A DNA stretch of 9,979 nucleotides from assembly GCA_934307185.1 (NCBI GenBank), contig CAKRCJ010000063.1:1-9979 (forward strand), read 5' to 3'. Source of the DNA: an uncultured Roseburia sp. (GTDB lineage: Bacteria; Bacillota; Clostridia; Lachnospirales; Lachnospiraceae). Under the pieces are notes generated by a model. It saw only the letters and a program-made list of their open reading frames with translations, did not search any database and was not told the DNA's origin. The translations under genes were made by a program, and so were the position numbers. Below are positions 1 to 7,299 of this stretch, in pieces. Within the stretch, counting starts at the first letter, position 1. Every line of letters begins with the position of its first letter.

Positions 1-615
1 GTACATGGACTGTGATGTTTCGCTTCCGAAATTATAAATTCCACCCGGAAGTTTTATGACCTGCTCCATATTCTCGCAAACCTCTCGCAGATAGGTGATG
101 CCACGGTACTGTTTTCCAAAGGTGAGCGGCTGCTTTGCATTTAATACGCTAAAAAAATAATTTGGCTTTGTGGAAATGTAATCATACATCCATTCTGCCC
201 GCAGCATGACTGCCTCCGGCTGTCGGTCTAACACCCGTTTCTCCATTTCAAGCTTATGCTCTCCGTAAATATTTGCCGGTTTTGCATCGTCCTCCTGATA
301 GGGTCCCTCTCCCTCGCAGCCTCGGTAAACCTGGTCCGAACTAAAGCAGATTAATTTTTTCCCATCCGCCGCCTTTGCCAGAGAAAGCGGAAGCAGAACA
401 TTTGCTTCATATGAGCCTTGCGGATTTTTTTCACAGACTCCGACATCTGAAATGGCTGCGGTATGAATTATCACATCCGCATTACTTTCCGTCACGATTT
501 TTTTCACCTGCTCCTCTGTCATGCCCCGCAGGGAAGGCGCCGCAGCCGCGCCGTTTAAGTCTTTCATCAGGCGCGCTCCGACAAAGCCATGGGCGCCGGT
601 AATTAATATTCTCAT
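1..615 (-). CDS. NAD(P)-dependent sugar epimerase/reductase, RmlD-like, 3' end outside window
   Basis: The first 205 codons of a short-chain dehydrogenase/epimerase are present; the reading frame is open to base 1, so the C-terminus is missing. The N-terminus MRILITGAHGFVG carries the Rossmann dinucleotide motif (G7, G10, G13). HTAAISDV near residue 51 and FSSDQVY at 91-97 match the conserved strands of the extended SDR / dTDP-4-dehydrorhamnose reductase group, and YGEHK (Y117, K121) is the catalytic YxxxK pair. Family members act in the cytoplasm on nucleotide-sugars or related carbonyl compounds; the substrate here cannot be read. The region between the first strand and helix is short and Ala-rich, so the protein is on the small side (full RmlD is about 280-300 residues). 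The start ATG has a good site, GAGGAAAA, about 4 bases upstream. It begins 29 bases after the preceding ATPase gene, so read-through transcription is possible. Family is confident, exact enzyme is not. Confidence 0.88.
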   Translation of the reverse strand, partial: MRILITGAHGFVGARLMKDLNGAAAAPSLRGMTEEQVKKIVTESNADVIIHTAAISDVGVCEKNPQGSYEANVLLPLSLAKAADGKKLICFSSDQVYRGCEGEGPYQEDDAKPANIYGEHKLEMEKRVLDRQPEAVMLRAEWMYDYISTKPNYFFSVLNAKQPLTFGKQYRGITYLREVCENMEQVIKLPGGIYNFGSETSQSMY

Positions 616-644
616 TACGTTTTCCTCTTATTTCAACACTAAAA

Positions 645-2060
645 TTAAGTATCTTTTCCACTTATCAATTGCTCTAAATCAACAAGTATAATATCTTCTG
701 ATTTTTCTTTTTCTTCTATAACAGCCTTTGTAAATCCAGATTTTGAGAAAAGCACAAACCATGTATGTTCCCGTTTTTTACAAAATATATCTGCTTTCTC
801 TTTTAAACTGTTAAGCACACCAATATCCAGTTTTTCATTTCTCCACTTGCATTCACCAATCAGATAATCACTCTGCTCACTGGCAATAATATCAATTTCT
901 ACCTGTTCGTGAGTTTGCGGATTCGCTCCCCACCATCTGCCAATAGTTGTAAACAAAAATGGCAGCTCTCCTTTTGCATTTTGAGCATATAAATAATCCA
1001 TGCAGATTTTTTCAAAAGTAAGTCCCATATAATGATTGTAATCTGGCTGAATGCGCTTTTCCCACACTGCCTCACTTGCACCTGTCTCAATCAGTGTTCG
1101 ATTTGTAAAAACATATCTGTACCAGAACCGGAACATCTGGTCGGAAATACCATACAATGTTTTCCTGGAAGATTCCTTTTCCCCAAACGGTATCTCCTTA
1201 TATAAAATTCCCAATTCGCAAAGTGTTTTTATATATTTTAAACATTTTGCCGTTTCTTCCCCAATCTTCGTAGATATTTCATTCGCTCTGGTACACCCAC
1301 CTGCAATTGCTTCAATAATCGCGCTATATACACCGGGTTCCTGTATCTCCTGCCTTAGCAGCAAAAGCGGTTCTTCATACAGATACGATGTATTTTTCAA
1401 AAAAGCTCTTTTAATATTCTCTTTAAAATTTTCCTTTTCCTCAATCTGTTGCAAATACAACGGAGTCCCACCAAATGCTCCATAAAGCATTAATTTTTCT
1501 TCCGATTGGAACTGATTCATAAATTCAATACTCGTCTGATACGGAAATGACTTCATATGAAGCTGTCCTGTCCTTCTTCCAAATAATGGGCTCTTCGAAC
1601 CAAGAACTTCTTTTTCCATAAATCCCATATAACTCCCGCAAAGCACAATAAATAATTTTCCATTTTTTAATGTATGGTCAATTAAATGCTGTAGCTCTGA
1701 AAGCAATGGTTTATTTTTCTGCACAAGATATGGAAACTCATCAATAACGAGAATTAGTCTTTTCTCTTTTTGCCGCTCATTCAAATATAAAAGTGCATTA
1801 CACCATGACGAAAATGACTCAAGACCATTTTCATTATAAAATTGAAAAATAAGAGATGAAAATTTATCCAGATTAAGTTTATCATTACTCTGTTCTGCGG
1901 AATAAAAAATAGCGTCTTTTCCCTTACAAAATTCATTTAATAACGTTGTCTTTCCTACACGTCTTCGCCCATAAAGTACAAATAACTGAAATTTATCCTG
2001 TTCATATAGTATATTTAAATCATTCAGTTCTCTTTCTCTTCCAATGAATATGTCCTGCAT
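645..2060 (-). CDS. ATPase_2-type P-loop ATPase with winged helix and C-terminal DUF234 nuclease-like domain
   Basis: A 471-residue member of the 'archaeal ATPase' (MNS/STAND-like) group that is scattered through archaea and anaerobic bacteria. The AAA-like part (about 1-235) opens with IGRERELNDL, then Walker A GRRRVGKTT (31-39), Walker B LILVIDE (102-108), a sensor-1-like VLCGSY (139-144) and an Arg pair after SPLFG (162-163). Residues about 243-292 read as a winged helix-turn-helix (ANEISTKIG...TLCELGILYKE). The C-terminal DUF234 region (about 340-460) contains VEIDIIA with D390 and IGECKW with E403 and K405, the arrangement of a PD-(D/E)xK nuclease core. The cellular role is not established; links to mobile DNA or toxin-like activity have been suggested for the family. 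Start ATG has AGAGGGA upstream. The gene looks more AT-rich than the epimerase and FKBP genes, which hints at separate acquisition. It has its own promoter and palindrome. Confidence 0.9.
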   Translation of the reverse strand: MQDIFIGRERELNDLNILYEQDKFQLFVLYGRRRVGKTTLLNEFCKGKDAIFYSAEQSNDKLNLDKFSSLIFQFYNENGLESFSSWCNALLYLNERQKEKRLILVIDEFPYLVQKNKPLLSELQHLIDHTLKNGKLFIVLCGSYMGFMEKEVLGSKSPLFGRRTGQLHMKSFPYQTSIEFMNQFQSEEKLMLYGAFGGTPLYLQQIEEKENFKENIKRAFLKNTSYLYEEPLLLLRQEIQEPGVYSAIIEAIAGGCTRANEISTKIGEETAKCLKYIKTLCELGILYKEIPFGEKESSRKTLYGISDQMFRFWYRYVFTNRTLIETGASEAVWEKRIQPDYNHYMGLTFEKICMDYLYAQNAKGELPFLFTTIGRWWGANPQTHEQVEIDIIASEQSDYLIGECKWRNEKLDIGVLNSLKEKADIFCKKREHTWFVLFSKSGFTKAVIEEKEKSEDIILVDLEQLISGKDT

Positions 2061-2072
2061 AACGTCCCTCTT

Positions 2073-2105
2073 ATTAACTTGAAAGTAATTTACTTTAAAG
2101 TTAAT
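2073..2105. promoter_or_regulatory. 33-bp near-perfect palindrome, probable operator
   Basis: Arms TTAACTTGAAAGTAA (2074-2088) and TTACTTTAAAGTTAA (2090-2104) are complementary at 14 of 15 positions around a single T at 2089, and the flanking pair 2073/2105 also matches. Each arm is itself close to the palindrome ACTTTAAAGT, so the site is two stacked dyads, as expected for one or two dimeric repressors. It overlaps the last bases of the -10 element, covers the expected transcription start, and ends about a dozen bases before the start codon of the ATPase gene. The cognate regulator is unknown; the winged helix inside the ATPase itself is one candidate. Confidence 0.75.
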
Positions 2106-2131
2106 TAAATCATTTCCCGTTTTTATGTCAA
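2104..2131 (-). promoter_or_regulatory. Sigma-A promoter of the ATPase gene
   Basis: On the minus strand a perfect -35 TTGACA (2131-2126) is followed by a 16-base spacer and -10 TTTAAT (2109-2104, 5 of 6 matches to TATAAT). The -35 begins immediately after the stop codon of the GNAT-ParB gene, so the ATPase is independently transcribed. The start point is expected near 2097, inside the palindrome. Confidence 0.75.
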
Positions 2132-3247
2132 TTATGCTTCTTCAAAATATTTCTCACAAAATCCATTCCATTTTTCCTCGTACTCATCATGCTCTAATTC
2201 TGTCAAATCATATGGTGTAAAAATGTTTCTTTTTCTCGCCTCTGCCACAAAATCGTCCAGATAATCTGCCTCCTCTGCCGACAAAAAGGCAAACACGCTC
2301 TCCATTCCTTTCTCTGCCGCAACCGACATTCTTGTATGTCCGTCCAGGGAAATCAAACGCTCCCCCTTCTTTTTTAACGGTATGATGACATCCTCTTTGG
2401 AATGGATAAATGTACTGACTTCTTTTTTCTTTGACTTATCCACATAAAATTGTGAAGGCTGAATGTTTTTCAACGGAATTTCAAACAATTCCACTTCGGG
2501 ATACTCTATCACTACATTTCCCTGTGCATCGTTATACCTTGTGATGTGCTCCGCAAAAAAACGGAAATATTCAATGACCGCTTTCTCATATTGTCTGTTA
2601 CTTCCGGTTATCACAGCATCTTTTTTCCCGGTAATTATTATTTCATATGGAAATACTCCGTTTACCAGAAACGCTCCATGCTGCTGCAGTGCTTTTTTTG
2701 AAAAACGTTTGTCCTCATAATTGTTCACGCGGGAAATATCGGGTTCTTCCGGTTCAGATAAATGCGCACAATATCTGTACCCTTTTTCTGTTTTTTCGTA
2801 AGGTAAAAATCCTGCTTTCTCAAAGCATCTGGCAGAACCCTGATTATAATTATAAATCTCGTCCACGTATATTTTGTCGTATTTGAGTTCTTTGGCTCGC
2901 TCCGTTAATTTTTTCACAACCAGATATCCAAGACCACGCTTTCTGTACGCCGGATTTCCGATAACAATTGGCATATCCTCCCGCCAGAACGTGACATCCC
3001 CAATTGGAATATACTTTCCATTCTCAAGATATTCGATAAAATATAATTCTCCGTGTACATTCAGATATTCATACATGACCTCGACACTTTCCCTTTTCAT
3101 CGGCGTGTCCACTCCGTTTACCAAATAGCAGGTTTCCCTATCCTGATACCAGTCATACGCAAATTCGTAGTTTCCGTCATATTTTCGCAGCCGCATCTCA
3201 TCATTTATCAAAATGTACTCCGGCTGTTTTATTCCGTGTATTGGCAT
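2132..3247 (-). CDS. GNAT N-acetyltransferase fused to a ParB/Srx-like domain
   Basis: From the chosen ATG this is 371 residues. The N-terminal half (about 10-165) is a GNAT fold: the acetyl-CoA pyrophosphate loop is RKRGLG (102-107) in motif A, followed by the N-x-GSARCFEKAGF pattern (135-147) typical of motif B. After a linker, residues about 253-325 resemble the ParB/sulfiredoxin superfamily: EIPLKNIQPS, then LISLDGHTRMSVAAEKG (298-314) with the D-G-H-T-R loop where ParB-type proteins bind nucleotide. No helix-turn-helix DNA-binding domain follows, so a chromosome-partition role is unlikely; acyl transfer combined with a nucleotide-binding or kinase-like domain is more plausible (inference). 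Start choice: an upstream in-frame GTG at 3301 adds 18 poorly conserved-looking residues and has its AGGA only 3 bases away, whereas the ATG at 3247 has GGAG with a 6-base spacer. The target molecule is unknown. Confidence 0.85.
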   Translation of the reverse strand: MPIHGIKQPEYILINDEMRLRKYDGNYEFAYDWYQDRETCYLVNGVDTPMKRESVEVMYEYLNVHGELYFIEYLENGKYIPIGDVTFWREDMPIVIGNPAYRKRGLGYLVVKKLTERAKELKYDKIYVDEIYNYNQGSARCFEKAGFLPYEKTEKGYRYCAHLSEPEEPDISRVNNYEDKRFSKKALQQHGAFLVNGVFPYEIIITGKKDAVITGSNRQYEKAVIEYFRFFAEHITRYNDAQGNVVIEYPEVELFEIPLKNIQPSQFYVDKSKKKEVSTFIHSKEDVIIPLKKKGERLISLDGHTRMSVAAEKGMESVFAFLSAEEADYLDDFVAEARKRNIFTPYDLTELEHDEYEEKWNGFCEKYFEEA

Positions 3248-3263
3248 ATTAATCTCCATTTCT

Positions 3264-3311
3264 GTCCGCTTTTCGGACATCTCAGGTTCGTGCGCAGGCA
3301 CAATTCCTGCG
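3264..3311 (-). other. Two small hairpins in the leader of the GNAT-ParB gene
   Basis: Positions 3293-3311 form a 6-bp GC-rich stem (CGCAGG / CCTGCG) around a 7-base loop, and 3264-3278 form a 5-bp stem (GTCCG / CGGAC) around 5 bases. Neither is followed by a T-tract on the minus strand, so these are not intrinsic terminators. The alternative GTG start of the GNAT gene falls in the loop of the first hairpin, which further argues against its use. A regulatory role is only possible. Confidence 0.35.
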
Positions 3312-3321
3312 TGTGAAAATC

Positions 3322-3484
3322 TTATTTTTCCAGCAGATAGTCAGACAGCTTTAATTCCATGCCATCAAGAACCACCAACTCCAATCCATTTATCGTGATT
3401 TTCGTCGTTCTGCTTTTTGGTGCGGTGAAGCATCAGATATTGGTTGTCTTTTTCTATATAACATAAGGTACTTAGTTTTATCAT
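3322..3484 (-). pseudogene. NUDIX hydrolase remnant with out-of-frame internal deletion
   Basis: An ATG at 3484 with a strong AAAGGAG site starts MIKLSTLCYIEKDNQYLMLH, continuing to NDENHDKWIGVGG. This is the typical N-terminus of 8-oxo-dGTP-diphosphatase-like NUDIX proteins up to the point where the NUDIX box (GGxFExGE...REVxEE) should begin. Instead the frame reads one Ser and stops (TGA 3367-3365). In the next frame, from the junction, comes VVLDGMELKLSDYLLEK and a stop (TAA 3324-3322), which resembles the tail of such proteins. About 100 or more central codons, including the whole catalytic box, are missing, so no hydrolase activity is expected. It begins 17 bases after the ABC gene stop and was probably the last gene of that operon. 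The N-terminal identification is firm; the tail identification is from recollection of the family and less sure. Confidence 0.75.
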
Positions 3485-3500
3485 TTGTTCTGCTCCTTTC

Positions 3501-5348
3501 CTACGCATAATACTGCGCCTGCGCGCTCCACAGTTCATAATATTTTCCATCTGTTTTTCCTACCAGCTCGTCATGGCTTCCCTGCTGTATGATTTTTCCG
3601 TGGTCAAAAACAACCACCTCATCACAGAATTTGCAGGACGATAACCTGTGGCTGATGTAAACCGCGGTGCGCTCTCCAATCATATCGTTAAAGCCGCTGT
3701 ACACCTCTGCCTCGGCAATCGGGTCTAGCGCGGCAGTCGGTTCGTCTAAAATTAAAAATGCAGCATTCTGATAAAGTGCTCTCGCAAGCGCAATTTTCTG
3801 CTCCTCACCACCGGAGATGTCCACACCGTCCTCATCACAGTTTTTGTAAAGGCAGGTGTCTAATCCTTTTTCCATTCGGGCAGAGCGTTCTTCAAAGCCC
3901 GCCTTTTTTAAGCACTCTTTTACTTTTTCGCTGTCATACGAGGCAGATGCCGCAACATTCTGTCCTAACGGCAGGGAAAAAAGTTTAAAATCCTGAAAGA
4001 CAACGGAAAAAACCGACATATATTCCTTATAATTATATTTTTTGATATTAATGCCGTTCAATAAAATCTCTCCCTCAGTCGAGTCATAAAGCCTGCATAA
4101 AAGCTTGATGAAGGTGGATTTTCCGGAACCGTTTTCTCCGACAATTGCCAGCTTTTCTCCTATTTTGAATTTCATATTTACGTTTTTTAACACATAGCAG
4201 TCAGTGTTCGGATAACGGAAGCTGACATTTTTAAACTCCACTTCATAATGACAGTCGTTTCTTTTTTCTACGGTCAGGCTTCCCTGATACATCTCATTTG
4301 GAATATCGAGAAATTCAAATACTCTCCTTAAAAATTCTTTGTTGGCACCGACTTCTCCAAATGCATCTAAAAGGTCCGCAATGTTTCGGAATAATGCTGT
4401 CACTGCACTGATATACTGTGTCACTGCGCCAATTCCAAATGCGCCGCCATAGGCTTTTAAGCAGACGAAAAGATAAACCATTCCACTGCAAAGCCGCCCT
4501 GTCATTTCGGACGCTGCCGACAGATAACCCAATTTTCCTTTTTCCAGACGGTCCATTTCTGTTCCGAGTCCCCAGACTTTATTTTTTTCATACAACGAAA
4601 GAACCGTCTGTATTTGTTCATAGATGCGGATATCCTGCTCGCGCTCTCTTTCTCCTGCCACCCTCGCCATAAACCCCCACACGCGGTTGCCCATGGTTGC
4701 ATGTTCGACAAGTCCTGCCATAATCTTTTTTGCATATTTTACAATCCATGCTGCAAATATTGCAAGTCCAAGCACCGCAGCCGGAAAAACTACATTAAAA
4801 AGAGGGCTGTTCAGCCAGAAAAATTTTTCCATATTTGTCTTTGCCTGAAAAAAACTTATCGTAAGCAGCAACGCACCAAAAATTCCAAAAACAGCCTGCA
4901 AAATTTTTTCCAGTGTGTAAATGACACTGCACAACCCATACATGCTCCACTGATTAACCTGTTCAATCTGCGATAGTCTGTCCTGTATTTTCACATCATC
5001 GACTTTTTCAAAATCCATTGACACCATTTTCTCACTCAGAATACATTGCAGCTTAATGGTCAGACAGTCTCTTTCCACTGTGTACCAGTTTTTAAAATAA
5101 TGATAAAGCAGTCCTGCCACACATTCTGCGGTAAGTAAAATCAGTACAAGATTACGCAGCATCAGCGGATTTTTTTCTCCCGCAAGCTCTGTAATAATCT
5201 GTGCCGAAAAATAAATTCCGGTATATGGCAGCACCGCGCCAAAGATTTCATAAAAAAACAGCGCTGCTAACATTCCCGGGGATTGCTTCCACCACACTTT
5301 GACTGCCCTTTTATTTATTACAATCGTCTCACGCATTGAATGTAACAT
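3501..5348 (-). CDS. ABC exporter half-transporter (TMD-NBD), second partner
   Basis: A 615-residue fused membrane-ATPase protein. Residues about 20-330 hold the exporter-type membrane domain with hydrophobic segments near 25-55, 63-85, 135-170, 185-205 and 285-320. The nucleotide-binding domain starts near 370: Walker A GENGSGKS (404-411), Q-loop FQDF (Q452), signature ISGGE (511-515, replacing LSGGQ), Walker B FLILDE (531-536) with catalytic Glu, and switch His in YISHRL (H567). There is no N-terminal C39 peptidase domain, so it does not cleave a leader peptide. The start ATG at 5348 has GGGGG with an 8-base spacer and overlaps the end of the upstream ABC gene by 20 bases, which suggests translational coupling and a heterodimer. 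A longer reading frame extends to 5450 but has no comparable site and would deeply overlap its neighbour. The exported substrate is unknown; regulation by the adjacent LytTR system is inferred from context. Confidence 0.93.
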   Translation of the reverse strand: MLHSMRETIVINKRAVKVWWKQSPGMLAALFFYEIFGAVLPYTGIYFSAQIITELAGEKNPLMLRNLVLILLTAECVAGLLYHYFKNWYTVERDCLTIKLQCILSEKMVSMDFEKVDDVKIQDRLSQIEQVNQWSMYGLCSVIYTLEKILQAVFGIFGALLLTISFFQAKTNMEKFFWLNSPLFNVVFPAAVLGLAIFAAWIVKYAKKIMAGLVEHATMGNRVWGFMARVAGEREREQDIRIYEQIQTVLSLYEKNKVWGLGTEMDRLEKGKLGYLSAASEMTGRLCSGMVYLFVCLKAYGGAFGIGAVTQYISAVTALFRNIADLLDAFGEVGANKEFLRRVFEFLDIPNEMYQGSLTVEKRNDCHYEVEFKNVSFRYPNTDCYVLKNVNMKFKIGEKLAIVGENGSGKSTFIKLLCRLYDSTEGEILLNGINIKKYNYKEYMSVFSVVFQDFKLFSLPLGQNVAASASYDSEKVKECLKKAGFEERSARMEKGLDTCLYKNCDEDGVDISGGEEQKIALARALYQNAAFLILDEPTAALDPIAEAEVYSGFNDMIGERTAVYISHRLSSCKFCDEVVVFDHGKIIQQGSHDELVGKTDGKYYELWSAQAQYYA

Positions 5349-7158
5349 CAGCTTTTCCCCCTTCCATATAATATTTGCTCTGTACCTCATACAGATGCGC
5401 ATATTCCTTTCCCGCTGCCATAAGCTCCTCATGCGTTCCCTGTTCAGCAATGCCGCCCGCTCCGATTAAAATGATACGGTCACAGAAACGCGTGGAGGCA
5501 AGGCGGTGCGATACATAAATGGAAGTGGCATTTTTTGTAAGCTCATGATATCTTTCGTACAAATCACTTTCTGCAATCGGGTCTAATGCCGCGGTCGGTT
5601 CATCTAACACGATAATTGGTGCATTCCGGTACAATGCCCTTGCAAGTATGAGCCGCTGTGTCTCCCCGCCGGAAATCTCATACGCATCAAGATGGACGCT
5701 GCGCCCTAATTTTGTCTCATAACCATTTGGCAGCTTCTCTATATTTTCTTTTAATCCCGCATTTTTTACCGCCTCTTTTACCCTATCCATGTTAAAACCG
5801 TCTGCACACTGCGCAACATTTTCTGCAACTGTTCCCGGCAAAATAGAGAAATCCTGAAATACTGCAGAAAAAAGCCGATAATAATCCCTTCGGTTATATT
5901 GCCTTATATCCTCTCCATTTAAAAGGACACGCCCCTTGGTCGGATCAAAAAAGCCGCACAACAATTTTACAAGTGTCGTTTTTCCGGCTCCGTTTCTTCC
6001 CACAACGGCAAGCTTCTCTCCATTTTTTATTGTGAGGTTTAAACTGCTTAACGTGTCCTCCGCTGCACCCGGATACCGGAAGCTGACATTTTCAAGTTTT
6101 AACTCATACTGCCCGTTTTTCTTCAATGGCAACGGTATTCCGTCCTCAAAATGATAGGGTTCTTCATATTCCAATAGCTGCATTACATCAGAAATTCCAG
6201 TACTCTTATGCTTTAACTGCGCCAGATTTTCCATAATTCCCTGCACCCAGTTTGTAAAACCTGTCACTGCGGAAAAATAAAGGATAAACTGTGGCGCATC
6301 TATTTTTCCTGTAAGAACCTGTCCAATCAGATATGCATAGGCAATGCCATTTCGCAAAAGTGCAGAAAAAACAGTTACACTGTCTGCGAAAAAATCATGG
6401 TTGCCCTTCGCCCTTGCAAAACGCATCGCTGTCTGATAATGCTTTTGCATAACGTTCCATAACCATTCCTTCATATGAAGAATACGGATATCTTTTGCCG
6501 CTACCGGGCTTTGCATTTCGTGTCTTAAATATCCGGTACATTTGAGCGCATGGTCAAACTCTGCCCGGTTTTCTCTCATCCATTTTACAGATTGAAAGGC
6601 TGCATAATAACTGGCTGCCGAGGCGAGAATCGTTATAACTAAAATGATTTTATTTACCTGTTTCATCACAAACAGATACGTGCAAAATCCAAGCACACTG
6701 AAAAGTAATTCGTTGAGCATTTTCCAGATAATTTCCGTAGAACTTCCATTGCTGTTCGATGCCTGATATGCCTGTTCCTTTTTTTCCTGAAAATCCTTTT
6801 GGGTAAGATTGCAGTACGAGGTTGTTCCAACTTTTTCAGTAATTTTTTTGCAAAGGTAGAGACGGTTTTCTATCTGCCCCTCATACGTAGCGTCTTCAAA
6901 GTATTTTTTTATCCCGCTTAACAAAATCATTCCACCGGAAAATAACAAGATAGTTATCACTAACTGTTTTAATGCCACCTGATTTTGAATATCCCGCAAC
7001 AGTACCGGTGTCACATATAGTTCCAGCAATTGCAGAAAAAGTGCAAGCAGTGCATCCACAACTATCCATACTAAAACACTCGGCGCTGTTTTTGCTGCCT
7101 GTTTTATCATGAAAACCGTTGTCTGTAGGACATTGTATTCTGATTTTTGTTTTTCCAT
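5329..7158 (-). CDS. ABC exporter half-transporter (TMD-NBD), first partner
   Basis: A 609-residue half-transporter of the same architecture as its downstream neighbour. Hydrophobic segments lie near 27-55, 65-84, 148-168, 170-190 and 265-300; the ATPase domain begins about residue 352. Walker A is GRNGAGKT (387-394), the Q-loop is FQDF (Q435), the signature is ISGGE (495-499), Walker B is IIVLDE (515-520, Glu present), and the switch His lies in YVSHRL (H551). Both halves therefore keep all catalytic residues, unlike many heterodimeric exporters with one degenerate site. The start ATG has an AGGGAGGA site with about 6-7 bases of spacing. It is the first gene of the exporter operon. Upstream lie a LytTR-type direct repeat and a structured leader, so expression is probably controlled by the response regulator at 8115-8810. 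Substrate could be a peptide, bacteriocin or small drug-like molecule; the sequence does not decide. Confidence 0.93.
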   Translation of the reverse strand: MEKQKSEYNVLQTTVFMIKQAAKTAPSVLVWIVVDALLALFLQLLELYVTPVLLRDIQNQVALKQLVITILLFSGGMILLSGIKKYFEDATYEGQIENRLYLCKKITEKVGTTSYCNLTQKDFQEKKEQAYQASNSNGSSTEIIWKMLNELLFSVLGFCTYLFVMKQVNKIILVITILASAASYYAAFQSVKWMRENRAEFDHALKCTGYLRHEMQSPVAAKDIRILHMKEWLWNVMQKHYQTAMRFARAKGNHDFFADSVTVFSALLRNGIAYAYLIGQVLTGKIDAPQFILYFSAVTGFTNWVQGIMENLAQLKHKSTGISDVMQLLEYEEPYHFEDGIPLPLKKNGQYELKLENVSFRYPGAAEDTLSSLNLTIKNGEKLAVVGRNGAGKTTLVKLLCGFFDPTKGRVLLNGEDIRQYNRRDYYRLFSAVFQDFSILPGTVAENVAQCADGFNMDRVKEAVKNAGLKENIEKLPNGYETKLGRSVHLDAYEISGGETQRLILARALYRNAPIIVLDEPTAALDPIAESDLYERYHELTKNATSIYVSHRLASTRFCDRIILIGAGGIAEQGTHEELMAAGKEYAHLYEVQSKYYMEGGKADVTFNA

Positions 7159-7185
7159 AATCGTTCCTCCCTGATGTATTTTCTC

Positions 7186-7240
7186 TGTTCAGTCTGGCAC
7201 ATATGATTAGGTGTCAAATTGCCCAAAGCCTGTCTGAACA
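7186..7240 (-). other. Imperfect inverted repeat in the ABC operon leader
   Basis: Arms TGTTCAGTCTGGC (7186-7198) and GCCTGTCTGAACA (7228-7240) are complementary at 11 of 13 positions around a 29-base loop. In the minus-strand transcript the hairpin would lie between the promoter region and the ribosome-binding site of the first ABC gene (about 15 bases from the site). On the plus strand it is followed by six Ts, but no plus-strand gene reaches it. It may be a leader structure or an operator. The loop carries GATTAGGTGTCAAA (plus strand 7205-7218), which is nearly repeated upstream of the kinase gene. Confidence 0.5.
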
Positions 7241-7248
7241 TTTTTTAT

Positions 7249-7257
7249 CCTATACCA
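7249..7257 (-). promoter_or_regulatory. Possible extended -10 of the ABC operon
   Basis: The minus strand reads TGGTATAGG at 7257-7249, an extended -10 (TGn plus TATAGG, 4 of 6 matches) 29 bases downstream of the nearer LytTR half-site, without a recognisable -35. A weak promoter needing an activator would look like this. The alternatives TATGGT and TAGGAT overlap it, so the exact element is uncertain. Confidence 0.35.
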
Positions 7258-7260
7258 TAG

Positions 7261-7299
7261 AAAAAAAGATGCACATTCAAGGGACGAACTGCATCTTTT
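7261..7299 (-). terminator. Terminator-like hairpin after the kinase gene
   Basis: On the minus strand AAAAGATGCA (7299-7290) pairs perfectly with TGCATCTTTT (7273-7264) around a 16-base loop, and the 3' arm runs into seven consecutive Ts (7267-7261). It sits 56 bases past the kinase stop and would end the regulator-kinase transcript. The stem has only three G-C pairs, so efficiency may be modest. The loop contains one half of the LytTR direct repeat. Confidence 0.5.

Noticed and set aside
3248..3301. GTG start giving an 18-residue N-terminal extension of the GNAT-ParB protein
   Set aside because: Its ribosome site is too close, it lies in a hairpin loop, and the downstream ATG has a well-spaced GGAG.
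3293..3311. GC-rich hairpin as terminator of the ABC/NUDIX operon
   Set aside because: No T-tract follows on either strand.
5349..5450. N-terminal extension of the second ABC protein
   Set aside because: It is Arg-rich, out of frame within the upstream ABC coding sequence, and the ATG at 5348 has a strong ribosome site.
7212..7217. Perfect TTGACA on the minus strand in the ABC leader as a -35
   Set aside because: At 16-18 bases downstream there is no acceptable -10 (GACTGA-like bases only).
7109..7241. A 44-codon minus-strand frame starting MFRQALGNL with AGGA upstream, a possible small peptide substrate for the exporter
   Set aside because: It runs out of frame into the ABC gene, has no leader-peptide or double-glycine features, and its AGGA overlaps the probable -10 element.
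7186..7246. Plus-strand intrinsic terminator (inverted repeat followed by six Ts)
   Set aside because: No gene is transcribed on the plus strand toward it; it is better viewed as a minus-strand leader structure or operator.
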